Positions 27,231 through 36,107 of a DNA stretch of 58,168 nt are shown here, one piece after another. Below the pieces are notes generated by a model that saw nothing but the letters and a program-made list of their open reading frames with translations, was not told where the DNA came from and did no database searches. How positions within the stretch are numbered: the stretch's first letter is position 1; every line of letters begins with the position of its first letter. The translations under genes and the position numbers were made by a program. This DNA is from Bacteroidales bacterium (GTDB lineage Bacteria; Bacteroidota; Bacteroidia; Bacteroidales; UBA7960). The DNA is taken from positions 1 through 58,168 of the forward strand of contig SKRM01000014.1 of the NCBI GenBank assembly GCA_007118495.1. The letters run 5' to 3'.

Positions 27231-28529
27231 TCAGAAACTCCAGTATGTAAGTTCCTTTATCTTATTCCTGTATATACCTTTGATGTCAAAGAGAATGCCT
27301 TTTTGGTCATCTCTTAGCATGCGAATAAAATCGCTTTCTGTTAATTGCAGATAGTCATCATGACTAACCGCCACTACTACAGCATCATAATCATGGTCAT
27401 ATTGTTCAATGAGTGAAAAACCATACTCTTCTGCAACCTCAGTATTGTCGGCGTACGGATCGGTTACATCCACTGTGACACCGTAGCTTTGAAGTTCGCT
27501 GATCAAATCAGACACCCTTGAGTTACGGATATCACTGACATTTTCTTTGAATGTAATACCCATAACCAGTATCTTGGTCTGTAAAACGTTTTTGTCTGCA
27601 GCGATTAGCTTTTTTACCAGTTGCTTGGCGGCGTAGAAACCCATTGAGTCGTTTACAAAGCGACCTGAATTGATCACCTGGGCATGGTATCTGTATTCTT
27701 TGGCCTTATAAACAAGGTAGTAGGGGTCAACCCCAATACAATGCCCGCCAACCAGGCCGGGAAAGAATTTCAGAAAGTTCCATTTGGTGCCTGCTGCTTC
27801 AAGCACATCATAGGTGTTGATGCCCATGCGGTTGAAAATGATGGATAACTCATTCATCAAGGCAATATTCACATCACGCTGCGTGTTTTCAATTATTTTG
27901 GCAGCTTCGGCAACTTTGATTGTGGGAGCGCGGTGAACGCCAGCCTTGATGATCAGCTCATAGGTTTTTGCAATATTGTCAAGTGATTCTTCATCACAAC
28001 CTGAAACTACTTTTTTGATGGTGGTAATGGTGTTTACCTTGTCACCCGGATTGATGCGCTCGGGTGAAAAACCAACCTTAAAGTCTTTCCCTGCTTTAAG
28101 CCCTGACAATTCTTCCAAGAGCGGGACGCAGTCTTCTTCAGTACAACCCGGGTATACGGTTGATTCATACACCACATAGTCGCCTGGTTTAAGAATATTC
28201 CCTACGCTCCTGGTAGCTGCAAGTAGTGGCCTTAAATCAGGCAGGTTGTGGTCATCAATGGGTGTCGGAACCCCAACTATATGAAAGTTTGCTGCGCGCA
28301 AATCTTCTGCATTGCTGGTAAATTTGATGTCGCATCCCTCAAAGGCAGTTGCCTGAAGTTCTTTGCTTGGGTCTTCATGCCTTCGCATTTTCTCAACCCT
28401 GTCTTCTTTGATGTCGAAACCAATGACCCTGATCTTTCTTGCAAATTCCAGTGCTATGGGCAGTCCGACATACCCAAGCCCTACCACTGACAATACGGCT
28501 TCTTTTCTGATGAGCTTCTCATACATCAT
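27231..28529 (-). CDS. UDP-N-acetylhexosamine 6-dehydrogenase (TviB/WbpO/WbpA type)
   Basis: This NAD-dependent enzyme oxidises C6 of a UDP-sugar to the uronic acid. The 432-aa product has the Rossmann motif VVGLGYVGLPIALEFA, PTPIDDHNLPDL, YESTVYPGCTEE, the catalytic Cys in GGHCIGVDPYYL, and the C-terminal VMGITFKENVSDIRNSRV. The sequence style is that of the TviB/WbpO group, which acts on UDP-GlcNAc or UDP-GalNAc; the substrate is not decided by motif. In context with the acetyltransferase and aminotransferase it probably makes UDP-GlcNAcA for a diacetamido-uronic acid. Confidence 0.9.
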   Translation of the reverse strand: MMYEKLIRKEAVLSVVGLGYVGLPIALEFARKIRVIGFDIKEDRVEKMRRHEDPSKELQATAFEGCDIKFTSNAEDLRAANFHIVGVPTPIDDHNLPDLRPLLAATRSVGNILKPGDYVVYESTVYPGCTEEDCVPLLEELSGLKAGKDFKVGFSPERINPGDKVNTITTIKKVVSGCDEESLDNIAKTYELIIKAGVHRAPTIKVAEAAKIIENTQRDVNIALMNELSIIFNRMGINTYDVLEAAGTKWNFLKFFPGLVGGHCIGVDPYYLVYKAKEYRYHAQVINSGRFVNDSMGFYAAKQLVKKLIAADKNVLQTKILVMGITFKENVSDIRNSRVSDLISELQSYGVTVDVTDPYADNTEVAEEYGFSLIEQYDHDYDAVVVAVSHDDYLQLTESDFIRMLRDDQKGILFDIKGIYRNKIKELTYWSF

Positions 28530-28604
28530 ATATATTCTATTTAATGGTTATTATAATTGTTGTACTATAGAATTTATTGTTTGCAGGTCATTGAATCATC
28601 TATC

Positions 28605-29195
28605 TTAAACAAGTTTTACCTTATTGTCTTCAAGCTTGTATTTTTGCCCGCTTTCTTTACATATGGCTTCGCCTTCAGCGTTGAATTCCAATCGATGACC
28701 GTACTCACTCATCCACCCGACATGCCTGGCCGGATTGCCGACAACCAGGGCATATGCGGGCACATCCCTGATTACCACGGCACCTGCACCTATGAAGGAA
28801 AATTCGCCGATCTCAATGCCGCACACAACAGTTGCATTGGCTCCGATTGAGGCTCCCCGCCGAACAAGGGTTTTTACATATTGATCTCTCCTGATTACAG
28901 CACTCCGTGGATTGACGATATTGGTAAAAACCATTGAAGGACCCAAAAACACATCATCCTCACATATTACCCCTGTATAAATGGATACATTGTTCTGTAC
29001 CTTGACATTGTTTCCCAGTTTTACACCGGGTGAAATCACCACATTCTGGCCCAGGTTACAGTTTTCTCCTATTTCACAGTCAGGCATAATATGAGAGAAA
29101 TGCCAGATCTTCGTCCCTTTCCCGATGTTGCATCCGGAATCTATCACAGCCGTTTCGTGACTAAAGTAGTTTGGTTGTTTTGGTTGCTGACTCAT
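28605..29195 (-). CDS. Left-handed beta-helix N-acetyltransferase (WbpD/WlbB-like)
   Basis: The 196-aa protein is built of hexapeptide repeats (for example [39 protein letters not shown]), matching the enzymes that N-acetylate the 3-amino group of UDP-2-acetamido-3-amino-uronic acids. The key features [20 protein letters not shown] and NPRS are present. It is flanked by the dehydrogenase and the aminotransferase that would respectively act upstream of it and supply its amino substrate. The order fits UDP-GlcNAc(3NAc)A synthesis. Confidence 0.88.
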   Translation of the reverse strand: MSQQPKQPNYFSHETAVIDSGCNIGKGTKIWHFSHIMPDCEIGENCNLGQNVVISPGVKLGNNVKVQNNVSIYTGVICEDDVFLGPSMVFTNIVNPRSAVIRRDQYVKTLVRRGASIGANATVVCGIEIGEFSFIGAGAVVIRDVPAYALVVGNPARHVGWMSEYGHRLEFNAEGEAICKESGQKYKLEDNKVKLV

Positions 29196-29271
29196 GGGTT
29201 GCAGCTTATTGATTATACGTTAATGATTGCAGTTTGGGTGTCACTGTCCGGATATGTATTGCGATTGTTTG

Positions 29272-30402
29272 TTAACGATTGCAGAACCCCAGTACAGTTT
29301 CTGTTATATAGGTCAGTTGCTCTTCGTCAAGCTCGGTATGCATAGGAAGTGAAATAACCCGCTCGCTGAGTTCTTCTGTGACAGGAAAGTCACCTTGTTT
29401 GTATCTCGGATCAGTGTATGCTTTTTGCATATGCATCGGAACCGGGTAATAGACCATGGCGGGAATGTCTTTTGACTGCAGGTATTCTTGCAATTCGAAA
29501 CGGTTAATGCCGCTGGTCTTTAAAGTATACTGGTGAAAGACGTGGGTTGAAAAATCACTTCTGACCGGAATACTTAGTTTTGGGTGCCCACCAAAGGCCT
29601 TGTCGTAATAATCTGCAGCGTTTTGGCGTGCACTGGCATAGTCATCAAGCCTGCGCAGCTTGATGCGTAAAATGGCTGCCTGCATGCTGTCAAGTCTTGA
29701 GTTGACTCCGACAGAATCATGGTAGTATCTTACTTCCATACCATGGTTTACAATGATACGTAGTTTTTGGGCTAGCTCACTGTTATTGGTAAATATGGCG
29801 CCTCCATCACCATAGCATCCGAGGTTTTTTGATGGGAAAAACGAGGTACAGCCTATGTGGCCAATGGTGCCGGTTTTTTTCCGGGTGCCGTCGTTGAATA
29901 TATATTCTGATCCTATGGCCTGCGCGTTGTCTTCAATGATGTAAAGCCCGTGTTCATCAGCTATTCCCAAAATGGGTTCCATATGAACGCTCTGTCCGAA
30001 CAGGTGTACTGGCACCACAGCCTTTGTCTTTGGTGTAATGGCCTTTTTAAGTGCTCCAGGATCCATGTTGAAAGTATCAGGATCGACATCAACCAATACA
30101 GGAGTTAAACCCAACAGGGCAATTACTTCAACGGTAGCCACAAAGGTAAATGAAGTGGTAATCACCTCGTCTCCGGGTTTCAGGTCAAGGGCCATCATGG
30201 CAACCTGCAGGGCATCGGTTCCATTGGCGCATGGAATGACATGCCTGACATTTAAATATGCTTCAAGCTCACTTTGAAAATCTTTGACTTCAGGGCCATT
30301 GATGTATTGGGTTGAACGGATCACATTCAGTACAGCAGCGTCAATTTCTTCTTGCATATTTTCATACTGACGCTTCAGGTCAACCATTTGTATTTTTCTC
30401 AT
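29272..30402 (-). CDS. DegT/DnrJ/EryC1/StrS sugar aminotransferase (WbpE/WlbC-like)
   Basis: The 376-aa PLP enzyme installs an amino group on a keto nucleotide sugar. It has GTDALQVAMMAL, SFTFVATVEVIALLG, VHLFGQ, EDNAQAIGSEY (PLP ring contact) and the Schiff-base Lys in TSFFPSKNLGCYGDGGA. By neighbours it should act on UDP-2-acetamido-3-keto-uronic acid. The ATG at 30402 begins the conserved MRKIQMVDLKRQY; the longer form from 30426 adds eight residues. It is the first gene of the five-gene minus-strand run and divergent from waaA. Confidence 0.92.
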   Translation of the reverse strand: MRKIQMVDLKRQYENMQEEIDAAVLNVIRSTQYINGPEVKDFQSELEAYLNVRHVIPCANGTDALQVAMMALDLKPGDEVITTSFTFVATVEVIALLGLTPVLVDVDPDTFNMDPGALKKAITPKTKAVVPVHLFGQSVHMEPILGIADEHGLYIIEDNAQAIGSEYIFNDGTRKKTGTIGHIGCTSFFPSKNLGCYGDGGAIFTNNSELAQKLRIIVNHGMEVRYYHDSVGVNSRLDSMQAAILRIKLRRLDDYASARQNAADYYDKAFGGHPKLSIPVRSDFSTHVFHQYTLKTSGINRFELQEYLQSKDIPAMVYYPVPMHMQKAYTDPRYKQGDFPVTEELSERVISLPMHTELDEEQLTYITETVLGFCNR

Positions 30403-30515
30403 CTGAATATCAATAAAAATGAACAATTTTTATACTATACGGGCTGCCACAAAGATAAAAATTATTTATTCCGGTACTAATTCAATTTCAGTTTTTAAAG
30501 CATTTGAACTTTAGC

Positions 30516-30523
30516 TATCTTTG
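30516..30523 (+). promoter_or_regulatory. Candidate waaA -7 element TATCTTTG
   Basis: An exact TAnnTTTG match. A transcript from here would begin near 30530, so the ATG at 30548, and not the upstream TTG at 30521, is the likely waaA start. A weak -33 (T-rich, 30492-30496) lies 19 bp upstream. Confidence 0.45.
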
Positions 30524-30547
30524 GCTGCTGTTTTGAATACGTCTGCC

Positions 30548-31801
30548 ATGCGCCTTATATACACATTTTCAGTCTATTTATACACCGGCATCTCCATGCT
30601 TGTTTCACTGTTTTCTGCCAAGGCACGCTTATGGCTGAGGGGCAGGCAAGGCATTCTGACTCATATGGAGCAGGCAGCATGGCAGATGGCAAAAGAACAA
30701 GATCCGAAACCTGTAATTTGGTTTCACTGTGCTTCACTTGGTGAGTTTGAACAGGGCAGACCTGTCATTGAGCAATTTCGAAAAGACTTTCCCAATTGGT
30801 GTATCCTGTTGACATTTTTTTCACCCAGCGGGTATGAAGTACGCAAAGAGTATGCACAAGCCGACCATGTTTTTTACCTTCCGGTTGATACACCTGCCAA
30901 TGTTTCAAGCTTTCTGAACATCTGGAAACCCGCTATGGCAGTATTTGTGAAGTATGAGTTTTGGTTTAACTATCTGCATGCACTACAACAGCGCCAAATT
31001 CCCCTGTACTTCGTTTCATCTGTTTTCAGACCTGGCCAGCATTTTTTTAAATGGTATGGGGGTTGGAGTCTCAGGCATTTGCGTTCTGTTACAAGGATAT
31101 TTGTTCAGGATGCGTATTCTGCCAGGTTACTGTCAGACCATGGGGTTCTCAATGTGAGCCAAAGTGGTGACACCCGCTTTGACAGGGTCTTTACCCTGAT
31201 GCAGTCACCGGTTCAGTTTCCTCTTGTGAAAGAATTTTCAGAGGGCCACAGGGTGATTGTTGCAGGAAGTTCCTGGCCCGCTGACGAAGCCTTATTGGAG
31301 TCATTGACCCTGGACAATGTGAGGTTTATTATAGCGCCACACGAAGTACACAATGAAAGAGTACGCAACTTGATGCAGCGATGGAAAGGCAAGGCTATCA
31401 GGTTTTCAGAATTAAAAGAGGGAGTTCCCGCTGATGCAAAAGCATTGGTCATTGATACCATTGGGATGCTTTCAAGTCTTTATCAGTACGGTGACATGGC
31501 ATTGATCGGGGGTGGATTTGGAAAAGGAATCCATAATACCCTCGAAGCTGCAACCTTTGGATTGCCGGTACTTTTTGGCCCCAATTATGAAAAGTTTACC
31601 GAAGCGAGAGAATTGATAGCTCTTGGTGGGGCTTTTTGTGTTCGTTCACCTGAAGAATTCCAAAACAGGGTAAATTACCTGCTTGCATATGAGGACAGAC
31701 TGAAGGAGGTGTCAGAAACATGCAGGCAATATGTGATCGGGCAAAAAGGTGCCACGCAGGTAATCATGGACGAATTGCGGCTTAAAGCAGCAGATTATTG
31801 A
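30548..31801 (+). CDS. waaA: 3-deoxy-D-manno-octulosonic acid (Kdo) transferase
   Basis: This inner-membrane GT30 glycosyltransferase adds Kdo from CMP-Kdo to lipid A precursor. The 417-aa product has an N-terminal membrane anchor, WFHCASLGEFEQGRP with the catalytic Glu of the GEFE motif (about residue 60), VFVKYEFWFNYL, and the C-terminal GT-B motif IGGGFGKGIHNTLEAATFGLP. It implies a Kdo-containing lipopolysaccharide. It is divergent from the nucleotide-sugar run, which fits a shared envelope-polysaccharide theme. Confidence 0.93.
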   Translation: MRLIYTFSVYLYTGISMLVSLFSAKARLWLRGRQGILTHMEQAAWQMAKEQDPKPVIWFHCASLGEFEQGRPVIEQFRKDFPNWCILLTFFSPSGYEVRKEYAQADHVFYLPVDTPANVSSFLNIWKPAMAVFVKYEFWFNYLHALQQRQIPLYFVSSVFRPGQHFFKWYGGWSLRHLRSVTRIFVQDAYSARLLSDHGVLNVSQSGDTRFDRVFTLMQSPVQFPLVKEFSEGHRVIVAGSSWPADEALLESLTLDNVRFIIAPHEVHNERVRNLMQRWKGKAIRFSELKEGVPADAKALVIDTIGMLSSLYQYGDMALIGGGFGKGIHNTLEAATFGLPVLFGPNYEKFTEARELIALGGAFCVRSPEEFQNRVNYLLAYEDRLKEVSETCRQYVIGQKGATQVIMDELRLKAADY

Positions 31802-31808
31802 ACATTAT

Positions 31809-31838
31809 TTTGAACTTGAACAAAGTTTTATTATTTTG
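31809..31838 (+). promoter_or_regulatory. Candidate promoter of the small membrane protein gene
   Basis: TTTG (31809-31812), an 18-bp spacer and TTATTTTG (31831-31838; one mismatch to TAnnTTTG). It fits the start at 31875 better than the ATG at 31851. Confidence 0.35.
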
Positions 31839-31874
31839 GTCTGATCAAGAATGAACCAAACGAACCTGCATGTT

Positions 31875-32255
31875 ATGAATTTTTTGGTAAAAGTACTTGT
31901 TTCCACCTTTGCGGTGGTCATTACGTCATATTTACTCACTGGAGTTCAGGTTGAAAGTTTCACCACTGCCATCGTCGTGGCTTTTGTATTGGCTGTCCTG
32001 AATGCCTTGCTGAAACCCTTTCTGATCATCCTGACCATCCCGGTAACCATTATGAGTCTGGGTATTTTCCTGTTGGTTATTAATGCTTTTATTATTCAGC
32101 TGGCTGCCTACATAGTCAGGGGATTTGAAGTGCATAATTTTTGGTGGGCCCTGCTTTTCAGTGTAATACTTTCGGTGGTTTCGTGGTTTTTGGAACTCCC
32201 CGCAAGGTCGGGCCGGGGAACAAGACATGGAGGATACAACCAGCGACTTGACTAA
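31875..32255 (+). CDS. Phage-holin-like (PF04020-type) small membrane protein
   Basis: The 126-aa product has four membrane segments in the arrangement of the widespread 'phage holin family' PF04020 proteins. The VLAVLNALLKPFLIILTIPVT segment with its N-x-x-L-K-P core is the family hallmark, and there is a short basic tail (RSGRGTRHGG). These are chromosomal proteins, not phage genes; function unknown. The in-frame ATG at 31851 would add eight residues. Confidence 0.85.
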   Translation: MNFLVKVLVSTFAVVITSYLLTGVQVESFTTAIVVAFVLAVLNALLKPFLIILTIPVTIMSLGIFLLVINAFIIQLAAYIVRGFEVHNFWWALLFSVILSVVSWFLELPARSGRGTRHGGYNQRLD

Positions 32256-32333
32256 TTTCTATTCAACTGTTTTTGTTTGTTTTGGGTGCCTGTTTAGGCT
32301 GTTTGACTAAATTTATTTCCCGTAAGGCTAAAA

Positions 32334-32358
32334 CCCGGAAATCCTTTGCCGGGCTTTG
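32334..32358 (+). terminator. Possible weak terminator
   Basis: CCCGG (32334-32338) and CCGGG (32349-32353) form a short stem with a 10-base loop, then CTTTG. Only 5 bp of stem, so tentative. Confidence 0.3.
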
Positions 32359-32388
32359 TTTTCATAAAGCATATTTCTTTTATTTTTA
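32355..32388 (+). promoter_or_regulatory. Candidate promoter of the M28 peptidase gene
   Basis: TTTG (32355-32358), a 22-bp spacer and TATTTTTA (32381-32388; one mismatch to TAnnTTTG). An upstream in-frame start at 32389 would lie at or before the transcript start, so 32452 is preferred. Confidence 0.35.
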
Positions 32389-32451
32389 GTGCCGGTTTCA
32401 TTTGATCAACCGGCATTCCATTCATCTATTTACCCAAACAACTTATACAAC

Positions 32452-33984
32452 ATGAATATTTATCGTTTAGCTAGCCAGATGGTACTGCTGCTTTTGGTAC
32501 CCTTTGTGTTACATGCTCAGCAAGAACCTGTTGACCTTCAGATGGTTCAAAAAATCAAGCATGAAGGATTACAAAACTCGGGCATCCGTGATATTTCTTT
32601 TTACCTGACAGATGTGGTTGGCCCCAGGCTTTCAGGATCATCAGGTCTGGAAAGGGCCTATGTGTGGACAAGCCAACAAATGGAAGAGTGGGGCTTATTT
32701 AATGTTGAGGTGGTACCCTGGGGAGAGTTTGGTGCAGGCTGGGACAATGAAAAGTTTTACATTTCAATGACCGAACCATATTATCAGCATCTGATCGGAG
32801 TTCCAAGGGCCTGGACAAGGGGTACGGATGGCCGGATTTCGGGAGCACCTGTACTTGTTAATATCCAGACTGAAGAAGACTTTGAAAAATACCGCGGACA
32901 GTTGAGGGGGAAAATCGTTGTAACTCCTGTTAGCTCTGAGCCTTCGCTTTCGTTAAATCCTACAGGACACAGGTATGGTGATGAAGATCTGGAGAATCTG
33001 GCCCGACTTCCTGAGGTAAGATCGCCCAATTATGGTAATGTGGTAAGTGGTCCTTCAGATTTTGCTGCTCGTCGCGCATTCAATTCACGGTTGATGGCCT
33101 TTTATGAAGATGAAGGCGTAGCCGCCATATTGCGGGGATCAGGCACATTCGGAACAGTACGCTCAGGAGGCTCAAGACTTGCAGCCGGAGCAGAACCACC
33201 TGTGGCCCAGGTTGACTTGACCTTCGAACACTACGGACGTATTGTACGTTTGCTCGAAGCTGGTATTGATGTTTCTGTCGATCTGGAAATCAAAAACCGC
33301 TTTCTTACTGAAGACACCAAGGGGTATAATGTAATGGCTGAAATACCCGGCACTGACCGCAATCTGAGGGATGAAGTGGTGCTGATAGGCGGACACCTTG
33401 ATTCATGGCATGCCGGAACAGGTGGTAATGACAATGCAGCTGGCGTGGCTGTTATGATGGAGGTGATGCGCATATTGAAAGCATTGGACGTTCAACCCAG
33501 GCGTACCATTCGTATCGGATTGTGGGGAGCTGAAGAACAAGGTTTGTTTGGCTCAAGGGGCTACGTGTCTGAACATTACTATGATCGCGAGACGGGTAAA
33601 AAACCCGATTATGATAAGCTTTCGGCTTACTTTAATGTGGATAACGGATCAGGAAAGATCAGGGGAATATGGCTTATGGGAAATGATGAGGCCAGACCCA
33701 TTTTCGAGGCCTTGCTGGAGCCTTTCCATGATATGGGCGCAACAACTGTCACACTCAGAAATACAGGCAGTACAGACCATGTGGCATTCAATTCAGCAGG
33801 ACTGCCAGGATTTAACATGTTACAAGACAGGCTTGATTACGGCAGGGGATATCATACCAATATGGATACTTTTGAACGCATGGAATTGGGAGATATGATG
33901 CAGGCTGCCGTTGTTGTTGCCAGTCTGGTTTATCATGTGGCCATGCGCGATGAGCGCATCCCCCGCAAGGTCTTTAATCCTTAA
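32452..33984 (+). CDS. M28-family zinc metallopeptidase, exported
   Basis: The 510-aa product begins with a signal peptide (LLLLVPFVLHAQ). A PA-like insert lies at about residues 125-250. The peptidase core carries all five M28 zinc ligands: His in GGHLDSWH, Asp in GGNDNAAG, the Glu pair in GAEEQG, Asp in YFNVDNGSG and His in GSTDHVAFN. M28 enzymes are mostly aminopeptidases or carboxypeptidases (PSMA/Q-type); specificity is not predicted. It probably acts in the periplasm or outside the cell. The stop faces the msrA stop across 3 bp. Confidence 0.93.
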   Translation: MNIYRLASQMVLLLLVPFVLHAQQEPVDLQMVQKIKHEGLQNSGIRDISFYLTDVVGPRLSGSSGLERAYVWTSQQMEEWGLFNVEVVPWGEFGAGWDNEKFYISMTEPYYQHLIGVPRAWTRGTDGRISGAPVLVNIQTEEDFEKYRGQLRGKIVVTPVSSEPSLSLNPTGHRYGDEDLENLARLPEVRSPNYGNVVSGPSDFAARRAFNSRLMAFYEDEGVAAILRGSGTFGTVRSGGSRLAAGAEPPVAQVDLTFEHYGRIVRLLEAGIDVSVDLEIKNRFLTEDTKGYNVMAEIPGTDRNLRDEVVLIGGHLDSWHAGTGGNDNAAGVAVMMEVMRILKALDVQPRRTIRIGLWGAEEQGLFGSRGYVSEHYYDRETGKKPDYDKLSAYFNVDNGSGKIRGIWLMGNDEARPIFEALLEPFHDMGATTVTLRNTGSTDHVAFNSAGLPGFNMLQDRLDYGRGYHTNMDTFERMELGDMMQAAVVVASLVYHVAMRDERIPRKVFNP

Positions 33985-33987
33985 AAA

Positions 33988-34644
33988 TTATTTATTGCGG
34001 AGCATGTCTTCAAACATGCCTTTGAACTTTTCAACTTTGGGAAGAATCACAAACTGGCAATATGCCTGGGTTGGGTTCTTCTCAAAGTATTTATGATGGT
34101 ATTGCTCCGCTTCATAAAAAACCTTTGCCTGACTTATTTCTGTCACTATGGGATTATCCCATATCTTTTCCTGGTCTAGTCTTTTCTTTACCTGACTGGC
34201 AACTTCCTTTTGTTCTTCACTATGATAAAAGATAACCGACCTGTATTGTGTTCCCACGTCTGCACCCTGGCGATTGAGGGTGGTGGGGTCGTGGGTGCGG
34301 AAAAACACTTCTAATAATTGAATGAATGAAATTATATTTGGGTCAAAACTAATCCGGATTACTTCGGCATGTCCTGTTGAACCGGTTTTTACATCTTCAT
34401 AGCTTGGGTTTTGGGTTTGTCCGCCAGAATATCCCGGAACCACATGGCTTACGCCATTCAATCTCGAAAAAATGGCCTCTGAACACCAGAAGCAACCGCT
34501 GCCAAATACCGCGGTTTGAATATCTTTTGTCTGTTCTTCTTTTGCCTGTGTCATGGTATGATTCATATCATTTATAAACGGATTGATTGCCATCATGTTG
34601 ATGGATAAAACGAGTAAAGGTAAGGTATGGAGAATGCCCGTCAT
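33988..34644 (-). CDS. msrA: Peptide methionine-S-sulfoxide reductase
   Basis: This enzyme repairs methionine-S-sulfoxide in proteins. The 218-aa product has an N-terminal hydrophobic leader (about 20 residues), so it may be exported, then the catalytic motif GSGCFWCSEA, GYSGGQTQNPSYEDVKTGSTGHAE, and RQGADVGTQYRSVIFY. The active-site Cys is the first of GCFWC; the second Cys makes a CxxC, and another Cys lies near the C terminus (QAYCQF) as candidate resolving residue. It lies 60 bp downstream of the alcohol dehydrogenase gene on the same strand. Confidence 0.93.
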   Translation of the reverse strand: MTGILHTLPLLVLSINMMAINPFINDMNHTMTQAKEEQTKDIQTAVFGSGCFWCSEAIFSRLNGVSHVVPGYSGGQTQNPSYEDVKTGSTGHAEVIRISFDPNIISFIQLLEVFFRTHDPTTLNRQGADVGTQYRSVIFYHSEEQKEVASQVKKRLDQEKIWDNPIVTEISQAKVFYEAEQYHHKYFEKNPTQAYCQFVILPKVEKFKGMFEDMLRNK

Positions 34645-34704
34645 GTCAGCTGTTTTGTATTATAAACAACAGACTGGTAAAAAAGTTGCAAAGGGGCTGG
34701 ATAA

Positions 34705-35850
34705 TCATCGCATCGACCTGGCAAGCTGCCTGTGATCTTCGTCAGACAATGTATGGAAGATGCCTCCAACTTTGTTGATCCGCATGACCTCAAGTAATTC
34801 ACCGATTGCCCCATCGTCTGCCTTAATTCCTGCCTGGCTTAAGGTTACCGGACAGTTCATCTGACTGAAAAATGTGCTGAACATCTCAATCACTTTGTCT
34901 GGTTCACTGACCTGAAATATACACTTGCCCAATTCGCTGATACGCTGGGGAATCCTGCTTTTCTGCAACTCCAGCCAGGCCGGATAGGCAATGGTGAGGG
35001 AGGCTCCGTGGGGGATGTCCCACAATACACTCAGGCAGTGGCCAATGGAGTGTACACCCCAATCCTGTGACTTTTTTCCATGTACCGTAAGTCCATTGAG
35101 TGCCATGGTGGCTGCGTACATAATCTTTGCCCTTAACTGGTAATTGTTTGGGTTTTTCAATAAGTCGGGACCATAATCCATGGCTTCTTGTATGATCGAA
35201 ATGATAAAACGATCGGTAAGGCTTGATTCTCCCTCGCCAAACCAGGCTTCAAGGGAGTGTGCCACCAGATCGGCAATGCCGTAGGCTGTGTAATCAGGTG
35301 GTACACCCAGGGTGAATTCCGGATCGAGAAAGCTGTGCCGGGGGTATAGCAGTTGGTGACCGTAACCAATCTTTTTCTTCAATTTATTGTGTTGTACAAC
35401 GGCATAGGCATTCATTTCTGATCCTGTCGCCGCCAGCGTTAATACGCTGATAAGCGGCAGTGCTTTCGAAGGCTTTTTGCTTCCGTCAACAAAATCCCAT
35501 CCTGAGTGCTCTGCCGGTATGCTTATGGCAATTATTTTTGCACTGTCAACAACGCTTCCCCCACCAATGGCAATGACCATATCTGCTTTTTCTTTTCTGC
35601 CCATTTCAGCAGCTTGATCCACGTCTTCTATGATTGGATTTGAGCGTATGCCTTCATAAATGACCACCTCGATCCCTGCTGCCTTGAGGCTTGCATAACT
35701 CTGGTCAAATGAGCCATTACTCCGGGCAGAACCCCGGCCCATAACAATAAGGGCTTTTTTACCAAAATTTGTGGCAACATCGCCCAACTTACTGACGACG
35801 CCTTGCCCAAAATGTAGTTTTACCGGGTTGTATATGACAAAATTTTCCAT
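34705..35850 (-). CDS. Iron-containing alcohol dehydrogenase (YqhD/BDH-like)
   Basis: The ATG at 35850 gives 381 aa beginning MENFVIYNPVKLHFGQG, the family start. The NAD(P) motif is GGGSVVDSAKIIA; metal-ligand residues lie in ADLVAHSLEAWF and WGVHSIGHCLSVLWDIPHGA. VLTLAATGSEMNA is typical of the butanol dehydrogenase/YqhD group, which reduces short aldehydes, usually with NADPH. It may detoxify aldehydes or support fermentation; the substrate is not predictable. It is divergent from the phosphofructokinase gene. Confidence 0.92.
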   Translation of the reverse strand: MENFVIYNPVKLHFGQGVVSKLGDVATNFGKKALIVMGRGSARSNGSFDQSYASLKAAGIEVVIYEGIRSNPIIEDVDQAAEMGRKEKADMVIAIGGGSVVDSAKIIAISIPAEHSGWDFVDGSKKPSKALPLISVLTLAATGSEMNAYAVVQHNKLKKKIGYGHQLLYPRHSFLDPEFTLGVPPDYTAYGIADLVAHSLEAWFGEGESSLTDRFIISIIQEAMDYGPDLLKNPNNYQLRAKIMYAATMALNGLTVHGKKSQDWGVHSIGHCLSVLWDIPHGASLTIAYPAWLELQKSRIPQRISELGKCIFQVSEPDKVIEMFSTFFSQMNCPVTLSQAGIKADDGAIGELLEVMRINKVGGIFHTLSDEDHRQLARSMR

Positions 35851-36107
35851 AGTCAGATGTATTATCAAATTGGTCTTTACTGTATAAAGAACAAAAATAC
35901 TTGATTTTACAGTCTTCACCTATTAACATTCTACGAATGGAAGACAAGCGCTGGTCTGATGGACAAAAAAACAGACGCACCTCAAAGGTTCGCGTGCTTT
36001 TTTTAACTTTACACGATATTTTTATTATGAATAAAATGGGTTTTCGGATGTTCCATATAAAGAGAGACCCCCTGAAAAAGAATAAAAACTTAAAAAACAT
36101 ATAAAAA

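Noticed and set aside
31875-32255. Holin name suggesting a prophage
   Set aside because: PF04020 proteins are ordinary chromosomal membrane proteins despite the name; no phage genes are near.
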